From assembly GCA_963839475.1 (NCBI GenBank), contig CAWIVH010000017.1, positions 902,092 to 966,091 on the forward strand: 64,000 nt of DNA, read 5' to 3'. The stretch comes from CAWIVH01 sp963839475. Its GTDB lineage: Bacteria > Acidobacteriota > UBA6911. The notes beneath the pieces are model-generated. The model was not told the DNA's origin. It worked only from the letters and a program-made list of their open reading frames with translations, and searched no databases. Both the position numbers and the translations under genes were made by a program. Positions 48,460-56,129 of the stretch are shown piece by piece. Numbering within the stretch: the stretch's first letter is position 1; every line of letters starts with the position of its first letter.

Positions 48460-49370
48460 TTATACCGCTTGCCCTGCCAGGTATCGCGCTGCTCGAGGCG
48501 GCACTCGATCGCATACTGGATCTCCGCCTTGGTTTTGCCCCATTTCGGCGCAATCAGATCCGCTTCCGGAGCCAGCCCGAAAAGCCGCTGGATCCTGACC
48601 TCCGGGCTCAGCTTTTCCAGGAAGTCGACCACAAGGTCGAGATACTCTTCGTATCCCGGCAGCGGAAACGGCTTCTCCGTGTACTCCCTCGCCATCGCGG
48701 TGTTCCGCACCACGTGCAGGTGATGCAGCTTCAGGTAGTCCACCTTCGCTTCGGAAACCGCCCCGGCCATGGCGAGCATCTCCTCCCGGGTCTCCCAGGG
48801 GAATCCAAGAATGATGTGGGCGCAGATCCCGATCCCGCGGTTGCGCGTCCGGGCGACCGCATCTTTCCAGCAGGCGAAATCGTGCCCCCGGTTGATGCGT
48901 GCCAGTGTCGTATCGTGCATCGACTCCAGCCCGTATTCCAGGATCACCAGCCGGGTCTTCGCCAGGTTTTCGAACCAGGCGAGCTTCTCCTCTTCGATGC
49001 AGTCGGGGCGGGTGCCGACGGCGATCCCGACCACGTCGGGGTTTTCCAGGGCGCTCTCATAGAGCGGAATCAGCTGCTCGAGCGGGGCGTAGGTGTTGGA
49101 ATAGGGCTGGAAGTAGACGATGAACTTGCGCGCACGGTAGCGCCGCCGGATGTAGTCCATCCCCTTCTGCACTTCGGCCGCGACCGGCTGCAGGCGGCTT
49201 ACCGATTCGGGCCGGAAGGTGTGGTTGTTGCAGTAGGTGCAGCCGCCGGTGGCGACGGTGCCGTCGCGGTTGGGGCAGGTGAAGCCGGCGTCGACGATCA
49301 CTTTATAGACCCGGCAACCGTATTGGGCCTTGAGATACGCTCCGAATGCGTTGTATCGGCTCCTCTGCAT
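48423..49370 (-). CDS. Radical SAM protein, YhcC/TIGR01212 type
   Basis: A 315-residue radical SAM enzyme of the YhcC group, whose reaction is not established. The N-terminal pattern FTCPNRDGTVATGGCTYCNN carries the three cluster cysteines in the spaced form of this group, followed by YFQPYSNTYAPLEQL and GLESMHDTTLARINRGHD. The start is placed at the ATG at 49370 by comparison with the family; no clear ribosome site is seen. The C-terminus, after QRDTWQGKRY, is read from heptamer repeat sequence. Confidence 0.85.
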   Translation of the reverse strand: MQRSRYNAFGAYLKAQYGCRVYKVIVDAGFTCPNRDGTVATGGCTYCNNHTFRPESVSRLQPVAAEVQKGMDYIRRRYRARKFIVYFQPYSNTYAPLEQLIPLYESALENPDVVGIAVGTRPDCIEEEKLAWFENLAKTRLVILEYGLESMHDTTLARINRGHDFACWKDAVARTRNRGIGICAHIILGFPWETREEMLAMAGAVSEAKVDYLKLHHLHVVRNTAMAREYTEKPFPLPGYEEYLDLVVDFLEKLSPEVRIQRLFGLAPEADLIAPKWGKTKAEIQYAIECRLEQRDTWQGKRYNIANCGLRIADY

Positions 49371-49388
49371 GGTGCGATTATACATAAC

Positions 49389-49628
49389 GAACCACGAAGG
49401 CCCCAAAGACCGCTAAGCCATCAAGGAAACTCCAACGCCCGGGGGCCAACGCTTCGCGTTGAGCCATCACCGTTCGTGAGCGGGACAAGAGCCGGGGACT
49501 GGATGTCGGCTTACGTTAGCCGGAAGCAGCGGCTTTTGTCCCGCTCACGAACGGCGATGGCCGCCGGAGGCGGCCCCCGGGCTTGCGGCATGAAAGGCTT
49601 TGGGGTCTTCGCGGGCTTCGCGGTTCAA
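49389..49628. repeat. Composite nested-palindrome element, copy 4 (inverted)
   Basis: Middle stem GCCCGGGGGCC (49437-49447) with GGCCCCCGGGC (49572-49582) is perfect. The AACGCTTCGCGTT tip (49448-49460) comes first and a CCGCCGGAGGCGG tip (49561-49573) last. The inner stem, 49464-49494 with 49530-49560, has two mismatches in 31 pairs. The outer arms belong to the simple hairpin family. It lies between the divergent radical SAM and nucleoside transporter genes. Confidence 0.92.
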
Positions 49629-49639
49629 TCATGCGAAAG

Positions 49640-49668
49640 TTGCTATTCCAGTACATCCTCCCTATAAT
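49640..49668 (+). promoter_or_regulatory. Promoter of the nucleoside transporter gene
   Basis: TTGCTA (49640-49645) and a perfect TATAAT (49663-49668) are 17 bases apart. Transcription would start near 49675, about 18 bases before the ATG. The bases TATAATGCCGC are shared with two other genes in the window. Confidence 0.72.
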
Positions 49669-49692
49669 GCCGCGATTCGGAGCGCGACCTAT

Positions 49693-50904
49693 ATGGAGAG
49701 ATTGTCCGGACTGCTCGGCATCATCGCAATTTTAGCTATTGCCTACCTGTTCTCGACCGACCGCAAGGCGATCCGCCTCAAGACGGTCGCCTGGGGATTA
49801 GGGCTCCAGTTCCTCTTCGCGGTGCTGGTCCTGCGGACCTCCATCGGGCAGAACACCTTCCGCTGGGTCGGCGCAAAGATCACCCGTCTGCTCTCCTTCG
49901 CCTCCTTCGGCTCCTCGTTCGTCTTCGGCGAGTTGGGAACCCCGGGCAACACGGTGGCGATCTTCGCCTTCCAGGTGCTCCCGACCATCATTTTCATCGC
50001 CGCCCTCTTCGCCATCCTTTACTATCTCGGGGTCATGCAGCTGATCGTCCTCGGCTTCGCCAAGGTGATGACGCGGCTGATGGGGGCGAGCGGCGCCGAA
50101 TCGCTGAACGTGGCGGCAAGCATCTTCATGGGCCAGACGGAAGCGCCGCTCACCATCCGGCCGTTTCTTTCCGCCATGACCCGTTCGGAATTGATGTGCG
50201 TCATGACCAGCGGGATGGCCCACATCTCGGGCGGCATCATGGCCGCCTATATCGCTTTCGGGGTGGAAGCGCGCCACCTGCTGACCGCGGTGATCATGAC
50301 GGCGCCAGGGACCATCATGCTGGCGAAGATTTTCGTCCCTGAGACGGAAGAGCCCAAAACCGCCGGCAGCGTGAAGCTGAAGGTCGAGCGGACCGACGTC
50401 AACATCATCGACGCGGCAGCCCGCGGCACCGGCGAGGGCCTCCACCTGGCGCTCAATGTCGGCGCCATGCTGATTTCATTCCTTGCCCTGATCGCCCTGT
50501 TCAACGCCGTGCTGCACTTCATTCCCATGCCGGGAGGGGAGCGGCTCAGCCTCGAGTGGATTTTTGGCCACCTGGCGGCGCCGCTTGCCTGGCTGATGGG
50601 AGTCCCCTGGAAGGATTGCTTCGAAGTCGGCAACCTGCTGGGCACCCGCCTGGTCCTGAACGAGCTGATCGCCTATTCCCGGCTGGGAGCGTTGAAGGCG
50701 ACGATGGATCCGAGGTCGTTCGTGATCGCCACCTTCGCGCTTTGCGGCTTCGCCAATTTCAGCTCCATCGGCATCCAGTTGGGCGGGATCGGGGCGCTGG
50801 CGCCTGACCGGAAGCACGACCTGGCGCGCCTGGGATTCCGCGCCGTCGCCGCCGGCACCCTCGCCAATTACCTCAGCGCCTCAATCGCAGGAATACTAAT
50901 GTAA
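49693..50904 (+). CDS. Concentrative nucleoside transporter, CNT/NupC family
   Basis: A 403-residue inner-membrane symporter that imports nucleosides with protons or sodium. It has the CNT pattern of hydrophobic helices with the Gate domains: GQTEAPLTIRPFLSAMTRSE, the substrate-site motif, and ESLNVAASIFM just before it; later GNLLGTRLVLNELIAYSRLG and CGFANFSSIGIQLGGIGAL. GGAG lies about ten bases before the ATG at 49693, and a strong promoter precedes it. Confidence 0.95.
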   Translation: MERLSGLLGIIAILAIAYLFSTDRKAIRLKTVAWGLGLQFLFAVLVLRTSIGQNTFRWVGAKITRLLSFASFGSSFVFGELGTPGNTVAIFAFQVLPTIIFIAALFAILYYLGVMQLIVLGFAKVMTRLMGASGAESLNVAASIFMGQTEAPLTIRPFLSAMTRSELMCVMTSGMAHISGGIMAAYIAFGVEARHLLTAVIMTAPGTIMLAKIFVPETEEPKTAGSVKLKVERTDVNIIDAAARGTGEGLHLALNVGAMLISFLALIALFNAVLHFIPMPGGERLSLEWIFGHLAAPLAWLMGVPWKDCFEVGNLLGTRLVLNELIAYSRLGALKATMDPRSFVIATFALCGFANFSSIGIQLGGIGALAPDRKHDLARLGFRAVAAGTLANYLSASIAGILM

Positions 50905-50928
50905 ACATTATTAACCACTAAACCCCTG

Positions 50929-51105
50929 ATGCAGCCTGCGGCCGCAACCAAAGTTTTCAGTTTTCAGTTCTCAGTTTTCAGTATCAGTTCGCAGTCGCAT
51001 GAGGAACTGCGAACTGATACTGAGAACTGCGAACTTTTTGCTTTCACCACCGTTTTCACGATTTAATAAATCTTGCCTGAAAAAAATAATTTGCAGATGT
51101 GACAC
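50929..51105 (-). repeat. Dispersed element, copy C (inverted)
   Basis: Reverse orientation of copy A: GCAGCCTGCGGCCGCAACC, then the AGTTTTC/AGTTCGC heptamer core with its complement, then the flank with CACCACCGTTTTCACG and GCAGATGTGACAC. It lies between the transporter and the secreted esterase. Confidence 0.88.
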
Positions 51106-51166
51106 TTAAAGCCATCAATCCATAGAAATTTTGTGGGATTCGTGGCTTCGCGGTTCAAGGTGGGGG

Positions 51167-51178
51167 GCACCTAGGTGC
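51167..51178. promoter_or_regulatory. Perfect 12-base palindrome before the esterase gene
   Basis: GCACCTAGGTGC, about 80 bases before the esterase ATG, could be a regulator site. Only the symmetry and position support this. Confidence 0.3.
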
Positions 51179-51259
51179 TAGTCGCAGACGACACTTGGGC
51201 TATTCATTTTCGCTTAAGTTTAAGAGAAAATGCTAGATCACCCATGAGAGGAATAGACT

Positions 51260-54070
51260 ATGCCCGTGCGAAAAACGTTCCTTTACTTCACACTCCTGGC
51301 CCTGGCCTTCGCCACCCAGGCCGCTGCCCAGAAGAGAATTCCGCCCGCCGATCTCTGGACCGATGACGTTCTCACCGCCATCAAGGACAAAACCACCCTC
51401 GATCACTCCCTCGACTCCCAGTTCGGCTACTCGGAAATCGTCTTCACCTCCAACGCGGCCGCCAAGTACACCGACGCCAAGGAGCCCTACGCCGAGCACA
51501 CCGACGAAAAGATCAAAATCCACGGCTACCTGGTCTATCCGACGAACCCCGGGCCTCTCCCCGCCATCGTCCTCATGCACGGCCGCGGCGGCAAGGCCGA
51601 CCTCAGCCTGGCCCAGTCGCTCTCCAGCATCGGGATGGTGGTCTTCGCCATCGATGGCCCCCAGGCCGGCAGATCGATTGGCGGCCCCACCGACGTCATC
51701 CAGTCGTGGATCACCGTCGAACCCGGCGCCGACTACAGCTACCTCTACCACTATGCCTACGCCGGGATGCGCGCCCTGACCTTGCTCGAAAAGCTGGCCG
51801 AAATCGACGGCAACCCCCACAAGATCGACGCGACCAAACTCGGGGTTATGGGGATCTCCTCCGGCGGCATCGCGGCTTCGGTCATGAACGGCGTCGACAG
51901 CCGCATCAAGGCCGCCGCCATGATCGCCTCCGCCGGCAACCTGCAGCGCAGCCTGCGCTACCCCAATTCCTGGCTTTATCACGACATCTACACCGGCACC
52001 CGCGACCAGCCCTACAACAGCTCCGACCCGAAGAACTCGATCGAAGACGTCGACTTCGATGCGACCCTGATCAGCTTCCTCAACCACTTCGACCCGGTCC
52101 GCTACGCCATCAAGCAATATGGCCCGGTCCTGACCCTGATCGGTTCCCACGATCAATATGCGCCGCTCCCATCGGCCAACCTGACCCACCTGGCGACCAC
52201 GACCGCCGGAGCCGTGTCGACCTTCGAGAAACGGCTCTGGCTGGTTCAGAACGCGACGTATCCCAACATCTCCGCCAATGTCATCGGCCTCACCGGCGGG
52301 CTCCGGCAGTGGTTCGATTTCTGCTTCGGCAAGAGAGCCAAGCCGCTCCTCACCCCGACGATCAACATGACCGATACGGGCGACGGGCTAAAGTTCGACA
52401 TCCTCACCGGCGAAACCACGGCGCGGCTCGATAAAGCCACCATCCAGTTCTTCGCGGCGACGAAGGTCGATGCGACCGCAAGCTCCCTCCAAGATTTCAC
52501 CGCCTATTCGCCGGTGAAAACCGGCACCAATTTTGTCGCCACCTTGCCCGCAGGCGAAAAGAGCGCCGCCGGGGAGATCTACTCCGCGAGCAATATCATT
52601 TACTTCGCAACCATCACCGACTCGCTGGGGATGCCGGTTTCGACCCTGGCCTACAAGGGCCGGCTGCCGATCGACCTGTCGACGGACTTTGTCCCGGTGC
52701 TGGATCACAATCCCGCCAGCCAGACCGTCGTGCCGGTGCCGCCGGCCGCGCCGGAAACGTCGCGGACGGCCGCCAGCTCGGTGCCGGTGCCGGCCGACAC
52801 CTCCTACCAGGGATCCGCCTTGAGCAACCCGACCGATACCCCCATCGCGATCCGGGTGGAGGCCAGGACGCCCGAGGGGCGCATCGCCGCCGTCGACGGG
52901 ATGGCCAACCCGGTTCTCATGACGATCCCCGCCCGATCGGAACAGATCTTCCTGGCGGAAGAATGGCTCGGGCGCGGGGCGCGCAATTTCAGCGGCAGCT
53001 TCCAGGTAGCCTGGAACGGCAAGCTCGGGACCTCGCTCGGATTCCGCGGGAATACCTATCCGGCGCAGCTCGACGCGATCGGGCCGCTGACGGCTGCCGG
53101 CAAGTCGCTATGGCTCCCGTTCGTGCCCGAGCAGGACGGCAGCTACAGCCGGAAACTGAAGATGGTGTCGGCCTCCTCGAGTTCGTCCACCGTCACGATC
53201 ACCTATCGCGACCGGCTTGGGGTTCAGATCGATAATAAAGGTGTGGTCATCGTTCCCGCGTATGGATCCCTGGAACTTGATGTGGCCGTCGGATCAACCC
53301 AGATCGCCATAGTCCAGATCGACGCCACCAACCCCATCTATGCGCGGATTGAGGTCAAGCCCAGCCGCGATTCATGGAGCATCGAGGCGCTGCCGGCACC
53401 AACGGCAACCCATTTCGTTCAGCCGCACTGCGAATTCAACGGCACATATAAAACACTCCTGGTTTTGGCCAATACCAACTCCGATCCTAACACCAAGAAA
53501 CAGGTTATCTTCAAACGGCACAAAACCACCGGCGAGGTGATTGGCAACCCGATCACCCTGACGCTGGAGAAGTCGCAAACCGCGAGCCTGACGGTGGAAA
53601 CCCTTTTCCAGATCAAGTCCGGCGAGCCGACCAGCGCCGGCTGGGTCGAAGCCGATGTCGCAGGAGGGCAGGTCATCATGCACGCCATTGCGGTCGACTC
53701 GTCGCACGGCGCGGCGGGCTCGTCCGCCATCGGGGCCGGAGAAACAGGCAGCCTGTCGATGCCGTTTTATGTCGAAAATGACGGCTACTGGACCGGGCTC
53801 GCGATCGCCAATCCCGGGAGCGCGCGGGTGACGGTGGATATAACTGCGTACAGCGATAAGGGGGATGTGCTGGGGAAAGCCAATGGCATCATCCTCGAGC
53901 CGTATAACAGCAAGACCCAGACCGTGCACCAGTGGCTGCCCGACATGGTGCTGCCCTCCACCGGGCAGATCATGATCACGGCCTCGGGGACGGTAAACCT
54001 GCTGGCCTATTTCGGAACCAATGATGGCGGGGCGCTGGCGGCGATACCGTTTACTCCGGTCGTGCCCTAG
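51260..54070 (+). CDS. Secreted alpha/beta-hydrolase (esterase type) with long C-terminal beta region
   Basis: A 936-residue exported protein. After a signal peptide (LYFTLLALAFATQAAAQ) comes an alpha/beta-hydrolase domain with IVLMHGRGG, then the nucleophile elbow GVMGISSGGIAAS near residue 200 and a possible acid and His in TLIGSHDQYAPLPSA. This resembles dienelactone-hydrolase or acetyl-xylan-esterase-like proteins. From about residue 360 to the end is a long beta-rich region with WLPFVPEQDGSYSRKLKMV and MPFYVENDGYWTGLAIANP, two similar units that may be carbohydrate- or surface-binding domains. The substrate is unknown. AGAGG precedes the ATG. Confidence 0.8.
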   Translation: MPVRKTFLYFTLLALAFATQAAAQKRIPPADLWTDDVLTAIKDKTTLDHSLDSQFGYSEIVFTSNAAAKYTDAKEPYAEHTDEKIKIHGYLVYPTNPGPLPAIVLMHGRGGKADLSLAQSLSSIGMVVFAIDGPQAGRSIGGPTDVIQSWITVEPGADYSYLYHYAYAGMRALTLLEKLAEIDGNPHKIDATKLGVMGISSGGIAASVMNGVDSRIKAAAMIASAGNLQRSLRYPNSWLYHDIYTGTRDQPYNSSDPKNSIEDVDFDATLISFLNHFDPVRYAIKQYGPVLTLIGSHDQYAPLPSANLTHLATTTAGAVSTFEKRLWLVQNATYPNISANVIGLTGGLRQWFDFCFGKRAKPLLTPTINMTDTGDGLKFDILTGETTARLDKATIQFFAATKVDATASSLQDFTAYSPVKTGTNFVATLPAGEKSAAGEIYSASNIIYFATITDSLGMPVSTLAYKGRLPIDLSTDFVPVLDHNPASQTVVPVPPAAPETSRTAASSVPVPADTSYQGSALSNPTDTPIAIRVEARTPEGRIAAVDGMANPVLMTIPARSEQIFLAEEWLGRGARNFSGSFQVAWNGKLGTSLGFRGNTYPAQLDAIGPLTAAGKSLWLPFVPEQDGSYSRKLKMVSASSSSSTVTITYRDRLGVQIDNKGVVIVPAYGSLELDVAVGSTQIAIVQIDATNPIYARIEVKPSRDSWSIEALPAPTATHFVQPHCEFNGTYKTLLVLANTNSDPNTKKQVIFKRHKTTGEVIGNPITLTLEKSQTASLTVETLFQIKSGEPTSAGWVEADVAGGQVIMHAIAVDSSHGAAGSSAIGAGETGSLSMPFYVENDGYWTGLAIANPGSARVTVDITAYSDKGDVLGKANGIILEPYNSKTQTVHQWLPDMVLPSTGQIMITASGTVNLLAYFGTNDGGALAAIPFTPVVP

Positions 54071-54181
54071 TAACATCGCAATTGAAAACGCCAAGACGCA
54101 AAGGACGCGAAGAAAGATGGCCCATAGCCTAAAGGTGCTATCCACTGAACCGTCGGGCCATTTTCAAAATCATCCGCTCCC

Positions 54182-54187
54182 TATAAT
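54182..54187 (+). promoter_or_regulatory. -10 element before the PEP-CTERM gene
   Basis: A perfect TATAAT lies 40 bases before the ATG. No -35 hexamer close to TTGACA is found at 16-18 bases. Confidence 0.45.
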
Positions 54188-54226
54188 CTTTCTTCGCAGG
54201 ACGAACTGATACTCATCGGAGGTTGC

Positions 54227-54835
54227 ATGAAGAAGTTCCTGATCGGCTGCATCCTGGCCATGTTCCTCGCCGGCTCCGCTTTTGGTGGAACAATAAGCCT
54301 TGGTGATTACGTTAGACTTGACACATATAATCATATTAATGGTGGAGGATTGTTCACTTTTTCTGTGTCGAACTACCAACCTGACGAAAATTATGTCGGA
54401 CCTGGTAATAAAGGCACATTTTTAACCTTTTGTGCGGATGCTACCGTAAATATTATGCCGGGTTGGTGGTATCAGGTTGATGAAATCTATCGCCCAGTTG
54501 ACCCTGACTTTAAGTATGTTGATTACCTTTTTAGTAAATGGGCAGCAAGCAAGTTCGATCTGGGTACCGAATATGAACAGCAAGTATTTCAGGAGGCTCT
54601 TTGGTATTTCCTGGGAACAATTTCCGATCATGTTCCCAGGAGCGATATTCCGATTGAGCAAAACCCATTCAAGATCGAAGCTGAACGATATGCAGAATCC
54701 ATAGACTATGGCACCAGGTTGGTGGTTTTTGGCGACGAAGTACAGCCGGTGTTGATCAAAACCCCGGAGCCGTCGGTGCTGCTGCTCCTGTCGACCGGTT
54801 TGCTTGGAGTCGGCCTTATAAGGCGTCGAACTTAG
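54227..54835 (+). CDS. PEP-CTERM exported protein
   Basis: A 202-residue exported protein with a signal peptide (MKKFLIGCILAMFLAGSAFG) and a C-terminal PEP-CTERM sorting tail: TPEPSVLLLLSTGLLGVGLI followed by RRR. Such proteins are cut and anchored by exosortase, usually in strains that make exopolysaccharide; no exosortase gene is in the window. The body is rich in aromatic and Gly residues with no known domain. GGAGG precedes the ATG at 54227. The middle of the gene (about 54290-54720) is clearly more AT-rich than its neighbours, a possible sign of transfer. Confidence 0.85.
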   Translation: MKKFLIGCILAMFLAGSAFGGTISLGDYVRLDTYNHINGGGLFTFSVSNYQPDENYVGPGNKGTFLTFCADATVNIMPGWWYQVDEIYRPVDPDFKYVDYLFSKWAASKFDLGTEYEQQVFQEALWYFLGTISDHVPRSDIPIEQNPFKIEAERYAESIDYGTRLVVFGDEVQPVLIKTPEPSVLLLLSTGLLGVGLIRRRT

Positions 54836-54931
54836 CCGTACGTTTTCACCGTTCATTCTACTCCTTTCTCCTGAAGGGCCGCGGCGTAGCGGCCCTTTCC
54901 TTTTGCAGGCGGTAGAGCCGATAACCCAAGG

Positions 54932-54937
54932 TATAAT
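54932..54937 (+). promoter_or_regulatory. -10 element placing the VanZ-LamG start near +1
   Basis: TATAATGCCGC with the TATAAT at 54932-54937. Transcription would begin at or next to the GTG at 54944, which suggests a leaderless transcript. A clear -35 is lacking. Confidence 0.5.
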
Positions 54938-54943
54938 GCCGCC

Positions 54944-56080
54944 GTGTTCTCCGTGCTTCTGTGTTTCCGTTTGAAAAGGCGTGCGCTCGGGTGGATTTGC
55001 CTCGGAATCGTGGCTTCGTTCGCCCTCGCCGGCTTCTGGCCCTTCGATTTCCGGACACCCAACAACGTCCGCCGCCTCGCGGACGGCTCCGGCCTCCAAT
55101 TCGAACGCCACGGCCACGCGCTGAGCCGCGAGCCCCTCGTGATCGACCCCGGATGGAATCCCGGCGCGCCGGCTGCTTTCTCCATCGAGTTTCTGGTCGA
55201 GACCGATTCCGAGCCGGATCGCGAATCTCCCATACTCATCGCCCTCTATGACGGCCAGCTTCCCGAAAGCATCGTCGTCGGCCAGTGGAAGTCGGGGGTG
55301 CTCCTGCGCGCCTCCACCGCCGATCCCGCGGCCAGGCGGCACTACTGGGAGGTGGGCGCAAGCACGGTCCTCAGGAAGGGTCAGCGCGTTCTCGTGGCCA
55401 TTGTCTCGGACGGCGCCGGCACGGCCATTTATAAGGATGGGCAGCTGGTTCGGCGGCAGCCCAGGCGAATCGCCCGCCACGAGATCCTGCACGGCAGCCT
55501 CATTCTTGGGAATTCGGCGACCGGCAGCGGCGGAACCTGGAAGGGGAAAATGTACGGCCTGGCGTTCCTGGACCGCGCCCTGGGCCCGGCTGAAGCATTG
55601 GAGCGGCATGGGCTTTGGTTCGGCCCGGCAAAGGAGAACCTGGCGCTCGCACCCGGCACGGCGGGGATCTATTTCTTCGACGACAGGAGCGGAGAATCTT
55701 TCCGGGACCACGCGGGGAAGGGACCCGACATCGTGATCCCGGAACAATTCCGGGTGCCCCGGAAAATGGTGCTGGCGTTTTCGAAGGAGGACTTCGAGCC
55801 AGACTTTTCGCGTCTGGAAGACATTGTCGTCAATGTCGGGGGATTCATTCCCTTCGGATTGTTTTTCTTCCTCTACCTGCGGCAGTCGTGGACTGTGGGA
55901 AGGGCATGGCACTTCGTGGCGGCGATGGCCGCGGGTTCGGCCTTAAGCCTCTCGATCGAACTGATCCAGGTCTATCTGCCTTCGAGGTCGTCTTCCCTCA
56001 CCGATGTGATGTCCAACGTCATAGGAACGCTCTTGGGTATCCTAGTCACGCAAATCGGACGCAAGACCGTAAGGGATTGA
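54944..56080 (+). CDS. LamG-like and VanZ-family fusion membrane protein
   Basis: A 378-residue protein with an N-terminal helix (LGWICLGIVASFALAGFWPF), a jelly-roll domain of the LamG/concanavalin type (about 50-250; FSIEFLVETDSEPD, KMYGLAFLDRALGPAEAL), and a VanZ-like membrane domain (about 285-370; VVNVGGFIPFGLFFFLYLRQ, SIELIQVYLPSRSSSLTDV). VanZ proteins are small membrane proteins of unclear action, some tied to glycopeptide tolerance. The fusion suggests a sugar-binding outer part fixed by VanZ. The start is the GTG at 54944, seven bases after a TATAAT. Confidence 0.85.
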   Translation: MFSVLLCFRLKRRALGWICLGIVASFALAGFWPFDFRTPNNVRRLADGSGLQFERHGHALSREPLVIDPGWNPGAPAAFSIEFLVETDSEPDRESPILIALYDGQLPESIVVGQWKSGVLLRASTADPAARRHYWEVGASTVLRKGQRVLVAIVSDGAGTAIYKDGQLVRRQPRRIARHEILHGSLILGNSATGSGGTWKGKMYGLAFLDRALGPAEALERHGLWFGPAKENLALAPGTAGIYFFDDRSGESFRDHAGKGPDIVIPEQFRVPRKMVLAFSKEDFEPDFSRLEDIVVNVGGFIPFGLFFFLYLRQSWTVGRAWHFVAAMAAGSALSLSIELIQVYLPSRSSSLTDVMSNVIGTLLGILVTQIGRKTVRD

Positions 56081-56129
56081 ACCGCGAAGCCGCGAAGACC
56101 GCAAAGATATATAAATCAATAGCTAAAAG

